Source: FEB-22 sp003105195
GTDB taxonomy: Bacteria; Pseudomonadota; Alphaproteobacteria; Rhizobiales; Xanthobacteraceae
Direction: 5' to 3'
Length of the DNA stretch: 64,000 nucleotides
NCBI GenBank assembly: GCA_027493405.1
Contig: JAOSKV010000023.1
Location: 255,857 to 319,856, forward strand
The position numbers and the translations under genes are program-made. The stretch's first letter is position 1; every line of letters starts with the position of its first letter. Below, one piece after another: positions 21,306 to 30,242 of the stretch. The notes beneath the pieces are model-generated. The model did not search any database, had not been told where the DNA came from, and saw only the letters and a program-made list of their open reading frames with translations.

Positions 21306-23669
21306 TTATTCCCGAGTCTTGAGGACTTCCACGAGGTCGAGGCGATCGATACGGCGCCGCACGACGAGGCCCGAGACGATCGCCGCGCCGATCACGATCA
21401 GGCTCGCCCAGGCGTAGACGTTGCGCTCGACGACCAGCGGGACCTGATAGAGCTCGCTCTCGAAGCCGAGAATCACGAGCAGCGCGATGCCGTAGCCGAT
21501 CGCCCAGCCGAGCGGCTGCGCCACCAGGGTCACGAGCGCGAGCTCGGCGAGCAGGATGCCGGAAACCTCGCCCTTGGTGAAACCGAGCACGCGCAGGCTC
21601 GCCATCTCGCGGCCCTGCTCGGAGAGCGAGATGCGCGCGAAATTGTACACCACGCCGAACGCGATCGTCGCCGCGAACAGCGCGAAGACCGTGATCTGGA
21701 TCAGGATGTTCTGCGCCAGCGTCTCGCGGAACTTCTGCAGCGAGATGCGCTGCAGGGCGATGAAGCTCGCGACCGGGGTCTGCTTGAGGCTGCGGAACAG
21801 GGCGTCACGCTGCCGGGAATCGAAAGCGACGTGGACGCCGCTGATCACGGCGCCCTCGCGCATCAGGCGGTTCGCCGCCTCGAGGTCCATGTAGGCATTG
21901 AGGCCGAGATATCCCTGGATGACCGCGGCCACCGGCACGCGCACGACGCGGCGGTCGCGCTCGAGCAGCTCCAGCTCCACCTCGTCGCCGATGCGGACGT
22001 CCAGGATGCGCGCGAGCGCATCCGACAGGGCGACCCCGGTCGCGGGCAGCCGCACCGGCACGGCGTCGCGATCGAGGACGCGGCTCAGCCGCGCGTCCGG
22101 CGGCTTGCCCGTGATCGCGACCCGCCGCTCCACGTTCCGGTGCCGGATGCGAACCGGTATCGCGCGGTAGGGTTCGGCGGCGAGCACGCCCGGCAAGGCC
22201 AGGACGCTGGCGAGCGCCGCGCGGGGACGCTCGACGGCGAAGCTGATGGTGGCGTCCTGGCGGTCGGCGCGACGGTAGGTGAAGTCGATCATGTGCTCGA
22301 TCGAGCCGAAGGCCCACATCGAGCTCACCAGGATCGCGACCGAGAAGGCGACGCCGAACAGCGTGCTCAGGCTGCGCAGGGGCCAGCGCATGAGGTGCCG
22401 GCTCACCATCACGAGAGACTGCGGCAGGCGCACGAGGCCGTAGACCCAGCCGGGCAACATGCGCCGGTAGCGGGCCGGCGCCGGCGGCGACATGGCGACC
22501 GCCGGCGGCAGGCGGACCACGTCGCGCACCGCCATGACGGCGCCCGCGACCGCGGCCGCCAGCGTGATGCCGGCCGCGAGCAGATAGACCGCCGGATCGC
22601 GCCGGAACACCAGGAAGGGAAAATGGAAGAAGTCGCTGTAGAGGCGCGTCATGCCGGCGCCGAGCCAGGTGCCGAACACAAAGCCGATCACGATGCCGAC
22701 CACCGCGATGGCGGCGACGAACTGCAGGTAATGCAGGCCGACCGCGGAATCGGCATAGCCGAGCGCCTTCAAGAGGCCGATCTGCTCGCGCTCGAGCGCG
22801 ATCATGCGCGAGAGCGTCATGTTCACCAGGAAGGCCGCCACCAGGAGGAAGATCGGCGGGAGGATCCGGCTCATCGCGGCCAGTTGCTTGAGCTCGGCGT
22901 CGAGGAAGGCGTGCGAGAACTGGTCGCGGCGGCCGTGGGCGCCGAGCCCGCCGTAGCGGGAGAGGATCGCGTCGAGGCGCTCGATCACCGCGGCCTCGGA
23001 GGTCCCGGGCAGCAGCTTGAGATGCACGCTCGAGAAGGCGCCGTCGAGATCGTAGGCGGCGGCGAGCGCGCGCTCGGACATCCAGACGATGCCGAAGCGC
23101 CGCTCGTCGGGGATCAGATCCCACGGCCCGACCGCATAGATGAACTCCGGCGACATGGCGGTGCCGACCACCCGCAGGCTGCGCTTGCGCCCGTTGAGCA
23201 GCGCGTCGAAAGTCGCGCCGATGGCGAAGCCGTGGGCCTTGGCGAAGGGTTCGCTGATGACGACCTCGCTCTCGTCCCCGGCCGCGGGCGCACGGCCGCT
23301 GCGCATGTGCAGCAGGTTCAGCCGCGGCGGATGCAGGTCCGGCTGGGAGACGAACATGGCCGAGGCGGGCTCCGCCACGCCCGGGAGATCGAGCAGGGCG
23401 ATCTTGGCGATGCGCGGCTCGACGGCCGCGACGCCGGGAATGCGGGCGATGTCGTCGGCGAGGATCTTCGGCGCCCGCGTCAGGTTGGCGAAGACGTCGG
23501 CGAAACGGTTGCGCTCGTAATAGGCTGCGCGAGTCTCGCTGAGCGAGGCATGGGCGCCGACGCCGACGATCAGCGTCGCGGCGCCGGCCGCCATCACGAG
23601 GGCGATCGCGAGCGCCTGCGGCCAGAGCCGCAGCAGGTCGCGCAGGAGCTTGCGGTCGAGCGCGCTCAC
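21306..23669 (-). CDS. FtsX-type ABC transporter permease, large (two FtsX domains)
   Basis: A 787-residue inner-membrane protein with an N-terminal helix (LAIALVMAAGAATLIVGVGA), a large periplasmic MacB-like domain, an FtsX core (about residues 260-390 with LVAAFLVNMTLSRMIALERE), a second periplasmic region and a final FtsX core (about 650-787, with REMASLRVLGFTKGEVSGIL). The duplicated layout is typical of permeases acting as a single polypeptide with one ATPase. The start is GTG at 23669, 3 bases after the ATPase stop; translation is probably coupled. It powers mechanotransmission or substrate export with the adaptor encoded downstream. Confidence 0.9.
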   Translation of the reverse strand: MSALDRKLLRDLLRLWPQALAIALVMAAGAATLIVGVGAHASLSETRAAYYERNRFADVFANLTRAPKILADDIARIPGVAAVEPRIAKIALLDLPGVAEPASAMFVSQPDLHPPRLNLLHMRSGRAPAAGDESEVVISEPFAKAHGFAIGATFDALLNGRKRSLRVVGTAMSPEFIYAVGPWDLIPDERRFGIVWMSERALAAAYDLDGAFSSVHLKLLPGTSEAAVIERLDAILSRYGGLGAHGRRDQFSHAFLDAELKQLAAMSRILPPIFLLVAAFLVNMTLSRMIALEREQIGLLKALGYADSAVGLHYLQFVAAIAVVGIVIGFVFGTWLGAGMTRLYSDFFHFPFLVFRRDPAVYLLAAGITLAAAVAGAVMAVRDVVRLPPAVAMSPPAPARYRRMLPGWVYGLVRLPQSLVMVSRHLMRWPLRSLSTLFGVAFSVAILVSSMWAFGSIEHMIDFTYRRADRQDATISFAVERPRAALASVLALPGVLAAEPYRAIPVRIRHRNVERRVAITGKPPDARLSRVLDRDAVPVRLPATGVALSDALARILDVRIGDEVELELLERDRRVVRVPVAAVIQGYLGLNAYMDLEAANRLMREGAVISGVHVAFDSRQRDALFRSLKQTPVASFIALQRISLQKFRETLAQNILIQITVFALFAATIAFGVVYNFARISLSEQGREMASLRVLGFTKGEVSGILLAELALVTLVAQPLGWAIGYGIALLVILGFESELYQVPLVVERNVYAWASLIVIGAAIVSGLVVRRRIDRLDLVEVLKTRE

Positions 23670-23672
23670 GGC

Positions 23673-24380
23673 TCACCAGCTGATGGCGCTTGCGGGCTTG
23701 CGCTCGGCATTGGCGTGGGCCGAGACGATCCGCCCGTTGGCGAAGTTCACGACCCGATGGGCGATCTCCTGGATCGCGACGTTGTGGGTGATCACCAAAG
23801 TGGTCGCGCCGAGCTCGGTGTTGACGCGGGCGAGCGCCTCCAGCACCAGGACCCCGGTCCGGGAATCGAGCGCCCCGGTCGGCTCGTCGCAGAGGAGCAC
23901 CTCGGGGCGCTTGGCGATGGCGCGGGCGATCGCGACCCGCTGCTGCTCGCCGCCGGAGAGCTGCGCCGGGAAATGGTCCATGCGGTCGGCGAGCCCGACC
24001 AGGGCGAGCGCCTCCTCGGGCCGCATCGGCTCGCGGGCGATCTCGGTGACGAGGGCGACGTTCTCGCGCGCGGTCAGGCTCGGCACCAGGTTGTAGAACT
24101 GGAACACGAAGCCGACATGGTCGCGCCGGTAGAGCGTGAGCTCGCGCTCGTCGTAGGCGGTGAGCTCGTGGTCCTGGAACCAGGCCTCGCCCGAGGTCGC
24201 GTGGTCGAGGCCGCCGATGATGTTGAGAAAGGTGGATTTGCCCGAGCCCGAAGGGCCGAGCATCACGACGAACTCGCCCGGCGCGGCTTCGAAGTCGACC
24301 CCGCGCAACGCCTGCACCTCGACCGCGCCGGTGCGGTAGATCTTCACCAGGTCGCGGGTGCGAAAGGTCGGCGGGCTCAT
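23673..24380 (-). CDS. ABC transporter ATP-binding protein, MacB/LolD type
   Basis: A 235-residue ATPase. The Walker A is GPSGSGKST, the family-typical Q-loop is VGFVFQFYNLVPSLTARENV, the signature is LSGGEQQRVAIARAIAKRP, the Walker B is VLLCDEPTGALD and the switch His is in VITHNVAI. The FQFYNLVPSLTA string is the hallmark of the MacB/LolD/DevA group that partners FtsX permeases. The start at 24380 is supported by GGGAGGACAGCC upstream; the frame open further upstream overlaps the PhaZ gene and is not coding. It is first in the exporter operon and follows PhaZ by about 100 bases. Confidence 0.92.
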   Translation of the reverse strand: MSPPTFRTRDLVKIYRTGAVEVQALRGVDFEAAPGEFVVMLGPSGSGKSTFLNIIGGLDHATSGEAWFQDHELTAYDERELTLYRRDHVGFVFQFYNLVPSLTARENVALVTEIAREPMRPEEALALVGLADRMDHFPAQLSGGEQQRVAIARAIAKRPEVLLCDEPTGALDSRTGVLVLEALARVNTELGATTLVITHNVAIQEIAHRVVNFANGRIVSAHANAERKPASAISW

Positions 24381-24481
24381 GCGGCTGTCCTCCCGGGAGA
24401 GGATTGGCGCAGGCGACGGACCTGCGGAATGCGCCAGATCAAACGGTCCGCGTGCGGCGGGCCGAAGCCGGCGCGAGCCTC

Positions 24482-25879
24482 TCAGCCCCTGGCGGCGAAA
24501 ACCCGGCGCATGACGCCGCGCATGCCGCGGCGGTCGTTGGACAGCACGAAATCGGCGATGCGCGGCGCGATCTCGGAGCGGAAGCGCGAGCCGTTGAACA
24601 CGCCGTAGTGGCCGACGCCCGGCTGCACGTAGTGGGCCTTCATCTCGTGGGGAACGTTGATGCAGAGCCGGTGGGCGGCCTCGGTCTGCCCGACGCCCGA
24701 GATGTCGTCGTGCTCGCCCTCGACGGTCATCAGCGCGACGCGGCGGATCCTGGCGGGGTCGACCGGGACGCCGCGATGGGTCATCTCGCCCTTCGGCAGC
24801 AGGTGGCGGATGAACACCTGCTCGACGGTCTGCAGGTAGAACTCGGCCGACAGGTCCATGACGGCGAGATACTCGTCGTAGAACTCGCGGTGCTTCTGGG
24901 CCGAGTCGCCGTCGCCCATGACGAGGTGCTGGAACAGCTTGCGATGCGCCTCGATGTGGCGGTCGAGGTTCATGCTCACGAAGCCGTTGAGCTGGAGGAA
25001 GCCCGGATAGACGTCGCGCATGAAGCCCGGATTCGGGAACGGCACCTTGGTGATCACGTGGCGGCGGAACCATTCGATGCCGCGGTCCTGGGCGAGCTTG
25101 TTGACGGCGGTGGGGTTGATGCGCGTGTCGATCGGACCGCCCATCAGCACCATGGAGCTCGGCACGTAAGGATCGTCCTCCGCCTCCATCCGTGCCGCCG
25201 CCATGAGCACCGGCACCGAGGGCTGGCAGACGCCCATCACATGGGTGTCGCCGCCGAGCAGGTGCAGCATGGAGATGATGTAGTCGACATAATCGTCGAG
25301 ATCGAAGCGCCCCTCGGTCACCGGCACCATGCGGGCGTCCACCCACTCGGTCATGAAGACCTCGTGGTTCGGCAGGAACGCCTCGACGGTGCCGCGCAAC
25401 AGGGTCGCGTAGTGGCCCGACATCGGCGCGACGATCAGCAGCTTCGGCTGCGGCCGCTTCGGCGGGTGGTCGAAGACGCGCTCGAAATGCAGAAGGCGGC
25501 AGAAGGGGCGCTCCCAGACGCCGTTGATGCGCACCGGAACGCGCTCGCCGCCGACCGTCGTGGAGTCGATGCCCCACTCGGGCTGGGCGTAGCGCCGGGT
25601 CGAGCGCTCGAACAGCTCGCAGGCCGCGGCCAGCGACTTGCCGGCCGTCGTATGGGCCCAGGGATTGGACGGGTTCTTCCAGAAGATCCGGCCCGCATCG
25701 GCGAGCGCCCGGCTGGGCGTGAGCGCCGCGTGGCCGATCTCGTAGAACCAGTAGAGCGGGCTCGCCAGCAGAAGGGCGTCGTTCTCCGGCAGAGCTGCGG
25801 CTCCGCCGAATTCGCCGATGGGAACTTCGGTTTCGAGATCTCGATGCTGCACCGCAGCATCGTGGCGGGTTTTGCTCAT
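24482..25879 (-). CDS. phaZ: intracellular polyhydroxyalkanoate depolymerase
   Basis: Hydrolyses stored polyhydroxybutyrate granules. The family core of about 410 residues begins at LYWFYEIGHAAL. Visible are the PHB_depo motif region LLIVAPMSGHYATLLRGTVEAF, the nucleophile region HVMGVCQPSVP (Cys as nucleophile, typical of PhaZ1 from Cupriavidus/rhizobia), VLMGGPIDTRINPT, and a late Asp/His pair in TVEGEHDDISG and VGHYGVFNGSRF. The ATG at 25879 gives 465 residues, about 45 more than usual at the N-terminus; a non-ATG internal start near the LYWFYEIG segment is possible. It is on the same strand between two ABC exporter operons. Confidence 0.88.
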   Translation of the reverse strand: MSKTRHDAAVQHRDLETEVPIGEFGGAAALPENDALLLASPLYWFYEIGHAALTPSRALADAGRIFWKNPSNPWAHTTAGKSLAAACELFERSTRRYAQPEWGIDSTTVGGERVPVRINGVWERPFCRLLHFERVFDHPPKRPQPKLLIVAPMSGHYATLLRGTVEAFLPNHEVFMTEWVDARMVPVTEGRFDLDDYVDYIISMLHLLGGDTHVMGVCQPSVPVLMAAARMEAEDDPYVPSSMVLMGGPIDTRINPTAVNKLAQDRGIEWFRRHVITKVPFPNPGFMRDVYPGFLQLNGFVSMNLDRHIEAHRKLFQHLVMGDGDSAQKHREFYDEYLAVMDLSAEFYLQTVEQVFIRHLLPKGEMTHRGVPVDPARIRRVALMTVEGEHDDISGVGQTEAAHRLCINVPHEMKAHYVQPGVGHYGVFNGSRFRSEIAPRIADFVLSNDRRGMRGVMRRVFAARG

Positions 25880-25929
25880 TCCGTCAACACAAGACCTGAT
25901 TTGCCCAGATTTTCCCAGGAAAACATGAA

Positions 25930-26751
25930 TTATTCCCCAGTTTGCATGAGGGAACCGGCCCGCCGCGCATCCGCGAGAAGGGCGAGAAAACCAGCCGAAG
26001 CGAGGGCGAAAAGCACGATATTGAGCGCAAAGGCCTCGATCATCAGGTCGGCGCGGAAGGCCTGGTCGATCACGAGGGCGCGCATCCCCTCGAATACGTA
26101 GGTCGGCGGCAAGGCCCAGGCGAAGACCTGCAGCCAGCCCGGCAGCGTCGCCACCGGGTAGTAGACGCAGGCCAGCGGCATGAAGATGAACATCAGCGTC
26201 CAGGCGAGGTTCTCGGCGCCGAGCCCGTTGCGCAGCACCAGCCCCGACACGAAGATGCCGACCGCCCAGCTGGTCAGGATCAGGTTGACGAAGAAGGCGG
26301 CGAGCGCCAGCCCCAGGCCCCAGAGATTGAAGCCGAAGAAGGCGATGGCGAGCAGCGAGACCGGCACCATGCCGATCGCGAGGCGCACCAGGCTCATGAC
26401 CATCAGCGCGGCCACGAACTCGAAGGGCCGCAGGGGCGAGATCATGAGGTTGCCCATGTTGCGGGCCCACATCTCCTCCAGGAACGAGACCGAGAAGCCG
26501 AGCTGCCCGCGGAACAGGATGTCCCAGAGCAGCACCGCGCCGATGAAGGTGCCGGTGGCGCGCGCGAAGAAGCTCGCGTTCTGGTCGATGTAGAGCTGCA
26601 GGAAGCCCCACATCATCATCTGCACGGCCGGCCAGTAGACGAGCTCGAGCAGGCGCGGCCAGGACGAGCGCAGCAGGTACCAGTAGCGCAGGATCATCGC
26701 GCCGACCCGACGCGCCGAGAAGGCGAGCGAGTCGTGAGCGGGTCCGCTCAT
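25930..26751 (-). CDS. ABC-2 type transporter permease
   Basis: A 273-residue inner-membrane protein with six hydrophobic helices. It has an N-terminal amphipathic stretch (RYWYLLRSSWPRLLELVYWPAVQMMMWGF) and the ABC-2 hallmark between helices, FLEEMWARNMGNLMISPLRPFEF. It overlaps the ATPase gene by ATGA (start 26751, ATPase stop 26748-26750), so the pair is translationally coupled. Substrates of this class include polysaccharides, lipids and drugs; none can be assigned. It precedes phaZ on the same strand by about 50 bases, which may put phaZ in the same transcript. Confidence 0.9.
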   Translation of the reverse strand: MSGPAHDSLAFSARRVGAMILRYWYLLRSSWPRLLELVYWPAVQMMMWGFLQLYIDQNASFFARATGTFIGAVLLWDILFRGQLGFSVSFLEEMWARNMGNLMISPLRPFEFVAALMVMSLVRLAIGMVPVSLLAIAFFGFNLWGLGLALAAFFVNLILTSWAVGIFVSGLVLRNGLGAENLAWTLMFIFMPLACVYYPVATLPGWLQVFAWALPPTYVFEGMRALVIDQAFRADLMIEAFALNIVLFALASAGFLALLADARRAGSLMQTGE

Positions 26752-27503
26752 TGCGCGGCCTCCAGGCGGGCGCGGCCGCGGGCGACGTCGAGGAACACCT
26801 CCTCGAGGTTCTCGCGGCCGTAGCGCTGCAGCAGGCGGGCGGGCGTGTCGTCGTCCTCGATGCGGCCGCGCTTCATGATGATCACGCGCTCGCACATGCG
26901 CTCCACCTCGGCCATGTTGTGGGAGGCGAGCAGCACGGTCGCGCCGCGCTCGGCGCGGTAGCGCTCCAGGCGCGTGCGGATCCAGTCGGCGGTGTCCGGG
27001 TCGAGCGAGGCGGTCGGCTCGTCGAGCAGGAGCAATTCGGGGCTGTTGATGAGCGCCTTGGCGAGCGAGACCCGCGTCTTCTGGCCGGCCGAGAGCTTGC
27101 CGGTCGGCCGGTCGAGCAGGTCGGTGAGGTCGAGCTCGGCGGCGAGCGCGGCGATGCGCCCCGCGACGTCGTCGACGCCGTAGAGGCGGCCGAACACGGC
27201 GAGGTTCTGCCGGATCGTCAGGCGCATCGGCATCTCGACATAGGGGCTCTCGAAGTTCATCCGGTGCAGCACGCGGTAGCGCTGGCGCGGCATCTCGGCG
27301 CCGAGGGCGCGCACGGTGCCGGAGGTCGGCGAGACCAGGCCCATGATCATCGCGATGGTGGTGGTCTTGCCGGCGCCGTTGCCGCCGAGCAGGCCCGTGA
27401 TCGTGCCGGGCCGGAGCGCGAAGGAGATGCCGTCGACCGCGGTCGCGGCCTTGTAGACCTTGACGAGCCGGTCGATCTCGACCGCGGCGACCGTTTGGGA
27501 CAT
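26748..27503 (-). CDS. ABC-2 type transporter ATP-binding protein
   Basis: A 251-residue ATPase of the NodI/CcmA-like drug/polysaccharide export class. The Walker A is GGNGAGKTT, the Q-loop is NFESPYVEMPMRLTIRQNL, the signature-like segment is LSAGQKTRVSLAKAL, the Walker B is LLLLDEPTASLD and the switch His is in ASHNMAEVERM. The signature reads SAGQ instead of SGGQ, which occurs in this class. The start at 27503 opens the conserved SQTVAAVEIDRLVKVYK; longer frames upstream run into the divergent promoter region. It is coupled to the permease downstream by a 4-base overlap. Confidence 0.9.
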   Translation of the reverse strand: MSQTVAAVEIDRLVKVYKAATAVDGISFALRPGTITGLLGGNGAGKTTTIAMIMGLVSPTSGTVRALGAEMPRQRYRVLHRMNFESPYVEMPMRLTIRQNLAVFGRLYGVDDVAGRIAALAAELDLTDLLDRPTGKLSAGQKTRVSLAKALINSPELLLLDEPTASLDPDTADWIRTRLERYRAERGATVLLASHNMAEVERMCERVIIMKRGRIEDDDTPARLLQRYGRENLEEVFLDVARGRARLEAAQ

Positions 27504-27635
27504 GCCGGACACCCCGGAGAATTGGCGGGCGCGGCGCCCGGATGCAAGGCCCTCGCTCCTCATGCCTCCCCTGCGCGGGGCCCGCCGGGCACGCCGCCGT
27601 GAACCGGCAGCTCCGGGCCGGCGACCACATCGGGG

Positions 27636-28106
27636 ATGTCCGCGCTCCGCTCCCTCCTCACCTTCCTGGCACTCGTCGCCGGCATCCTCGGGGTCGTCCT
27701 CGGCGGCATCTGGCTTTTGCTCCTGCTCGCCTGGATGGAGTTCGGCTTCGAAGGCGGCGGCGTGCGGGAATGGTGGTTCGTGCGCGGCACGCTCAGCGGC
27801 CGGCTCGGCACCGTCGCGCCGACGGGTCCGGTGCGCTTCCACCACACCCCCGCGGATGGGCCCGGCCTCGCCAGCCTGACGACCGTCTATGTCAGCGGCC
27901 GCACGGCGCCCGAGGTGATCGCCGCCTATGAGCGGGGCTGCGCGCAGGAGAACCACGCGATCGTCAGCCGCGAGAGCCTGGTTCTGCCGTCGCGGTCGGA
28001 CGAGCTGTTCATGAAGTGCGACGGCAAGGTCGGCGAGGTCCGGATCACGGCGACGCCGGCGCCGTCCGGCACGCGGGTCAGGATGCTGGTCCTCCACTAT
28101 CCCTGA
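27636..28106 (+). CDS. hypothetical membrane-anchored protein, 156 aa
   Basis: An N-terminal hydrophobic helix of about 28 residues (LLTFLALVAGILGVVLGGIW onward) anchors a roughly 110-residue soluble domain probably facing the periplasm. The domain has two cysteines (YERGCAQE and FMKCDGK) that could form a disulfide. No family was recognised. It is divergent from the ABC-2 exporter operon and upstream of the DUF3829-like gene. Codon use is normal for the window, which together with the clear topology argues that it is a real gene. Start ATG at 27636 with GGGG just upstream. Confidence 0.65.
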   Translation: MSALRSLLTFLALVAGILGVVLGGIWLLLLLAWMEFGFEGGGVREWWFVRGTLSGRLGTVAPTGPVRFHHTPADGPGLASLTTVYVSGRTAPEVIAAYERGCAQENHAIVSRESLVLPSRSDELFMKCDGKVGEVRITATPAPSGTRVRMLVLHYP

Positions 28107-28263
28107 CGACGTCGCCGCGTCGGCGCGCGGTTGCGCCGTCGAACGCACGCATTCGAATCGAATCCGCGTCCCGGCTTGAACGCCGCGACAGCCTCCCGCG
28201 ACATAGACGTGGGGCATCGGGCTTGCGTCGCTCCCGCGCGCGACCGGACACAGGAGGGTTCTC

Positions 28264-30123
28264 GTGGCGCTGATCGGCCGTTTCCTCTTCATCCTCGCCG
28301 TCGCCCTCGCGCCCGCGGCCGCCGCCGCGCAGCCGGCCAAGACCCAGAACGCCAGGCCGGCAACCGTGCAGGTGCCGACGCTGGACGAGGACGGGATCGA
28401 AGCCTGGTCGGAGAAGCTCGACCGCTACGCGAGCGTGCTCACCGACACGATCCGCGCCTGGCCGAACGTGTTGCGTTACATGTCCTCCTTCAACTTCCGC
28501 ACCGGCCCGACCGGGAAGGAGGACTCGGTCTACCATCTCTACGAGCTCGATCCGGAGCGCTTCGCGGCCGCCGTCGCGCGGGCGCGCGAGCTCGCGCGGG
28601 AGGCTCCGGCGATGCCGGAGCTCGACCGCGCGGCGGAAGCCTTCGCCCAGGCGATCGAGGGCATGCCGGCGGTGTTCAACGAGGCAGCCGCCTATTACGG
28701 CTCGGGCGAGGAGTACCGGTTCGACCGGCTCGAGAAGGGCAAGGCGCTGCATCCGCGCATCATGGCGGCGATCGAGCCCTATCTCGCGACCCTGCCGCCG
28801 TTCCTGTTCCGGGCGGGTCAGACCCGTCGCGCCCTCAACGGACAGGAGCTCGCGATGCTGGAGCGGCGCGACGGCAAGGCGCTGCGCTGGCACATGCGGC
28901 GGCTGCACGAGGCCGGGCTCGACGCGGCCGTGCACATCCCGACCGGGCCGCGCGGCAGCTTCAACACGGCCGGCTTCGAGGCCGCGCTGAAGACATACGC
29001 CGAGGCCGTCGCCGCGTTCCGCGCCTGGCGGCAGAGCCCGGCCGGCCAAGACGACGTGGCCGCGGTGAGCCGGTTCGACCTCGACGCGCCCGAGAGCTTC
29101 CTGCGCAAGCTGCGCGAGTTCCCGCAGGCCTATCGCCTGCGCGAGCGCGTCAATGTGCAATGGGAACTGCTCGTGCTCGGCGCCATGAGCGACTACCACG
29201 ACTTCTGGGCCGCGACCCTGAAGCCCATCCAGCACTTGCGCGAGACGCGAAGATCCGTGGTCGCAATGAAGACCATGCCGGCCGCGAAGATCGACGTGCC
29301 GCGGCTCGCGCCGGACCGGCTGGAGGCCTGGCGCGAGAAGATCAGCCGCTATCTCCGCGTGCTGACCGAGACCAATTCCGGCATCGACGCCTGGCACCGC
29401 TACCGGGACTGGGTCGACCTGAAGCGCGGCCCGACCGGCCGCGAGCGCAGCGTCGGCGGGCTCGCCGAGATCGACCGCGGCAGGTTCGCCGCGGCGCTGG
29501 CGGGCGCGCGCCGGCTCGCCGCCACGGAGCCCCGCATCGAGGCGCTCGACCGGCTCGCGCTCGCCTATGCGGATGCGGCCGAAGGGATCGTTGAGATCGT
29601 CAACGAGGCCAACGCCTATTACCAGCGGCGCGACCACACGACCGACAAGCTGGCCGCGGGCAAGGCGCTGCATCCGAAGCTGATGGCGGCCTTCGAGCCC
29701 TTCCTGGCCGCGCGCGGCGCGCTGAGCGAGACCGTGCAGAACGTCCGCGCGAGCCTCGACGCGCAGTGGATCGCCGTGATCGAGGCGCGCGACGGGCGCA
29801 CCCGCGACTGGCACCGCGAGCGGATCCTGCTGCTCGGCCGCGAGGTGAACGACAGCATCGCGGGCAGCGCGAGCCGGGATCTCGCGGCCTTCGACGCGGC
29901 GCTCGCGCGCTTCGCCGAGGCCGTGAAGGATCTCGACGACGACGCCGCCCACCGGGAGGTGCAGGGCGGCGAGCTCGCGAGCCGCGCACGCGCCTATCTG
30001 GGCGCGGTGCGCGACTATCGCGGAAAGCTCGGCCAGCCCGGGCGGCACCCGAGCCTGATCGACGGCGAGCGCAGCTCGCTCGGCCTGCAATACAGCATCA
30101 TGGTCGGCGTGGCCGAGCGGTGA
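28264..30123 (+). CDS. secreted DUF3829 (YiiG-like) protein with internal duplication
   Basis: 619 residues. The signal peptide ends in APAAAAAQ (cleavage near residue 23). The mature protein is two copies of the same helical module. Module 1 (about 39-330) has EAWSEKLDRYASVLTDTI, RTGPTGKEDSVYHLYELD and AAAYYGSGEEYRFDRLEKGKALHP. Module 2 (about 345-605) has EAWREKISRYLRVLTETN, KRGPTGRERSVGGLAEID and ANAYYQRRDHTTDKLAAGKALHP. The GPTGKE and YY...DKL...GKALHP signatures fit the DUF3829/YiiG lipoprotein family as I recall it. No lipobox cysteine is visible, so it is probably soluble in the periplasm. The start is GTG at 28264 after ACAGGAGGG. Function is unknown. Confidence 0.7.
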   Translation: MALIGRFLFILAVALAPAAAAAQPAKTQNARPATVQVPTLDEDGIEAWSEKLDRYASVLTDTIRAWPNVLRYMSSFNFRTGPTGKEDSVYHLYELDPERFAAAVARARELAREAPAMPELDRAAEAFAQAIEGMPAVFNEAAAYYGSGEEYRFDRLEKGKALHPRIMAAIEPYLATLPPFLFRAGQTRRALNGQELAMLERRDGKALRWHMRRLHEAGLDAAVHIPTGPRGSFNTAGFEAALKTYAEAVAAFRAWRQSPAGQDDVAAVSRFDLDAPESFLRKLREFPQAYRLRERVNVQWELLVLGAMSDYHDFWAATLKPIQHLRETRRSVVAMKTMPAAKIDVPRLAPDRLEAWREKISRYLRVLTETNSGIDAWHRYRDWVDLKRGPTGRERSVGGLAEIDRGRFAAALAGARRLAATEPRIEALDRLALAYADAAEGIVEIVNEANAYYQRRDHTTDKLAAGKALHPKLMAAFEPFLAARGALSETVQNVRASLDAQWIAVIEARDGRTRDWHRERILLLGREVNDSIAGSASRDLAAFDAALARFAEAVKDLDDDAAHREVQGGELASRARAYLGAVRDYRGKLGQPGRHPSLIDGERSSLGLQYSIMVGVAER

Positions 30124-30242
30124 AAGCGCCGCGGCGCAGGCGCGTGCCGGCACATCCTCCGGCGTGCGGCCGCCCCGGCATGTGACGATCCGGGCGGCCC
30201 CGGCAAAGTGCCGCCCCGGCAAAGTGCTGCTATAGAGGCGGC

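Noticed and set aside
30180..30240. Direct repeat CCCCGGCAAAGTGC before regB as an operator
   Set aside because: Two adjacent copies of 14 bases look like a simple local duplication; there is no dyad symmetry and no family precedent known to me.
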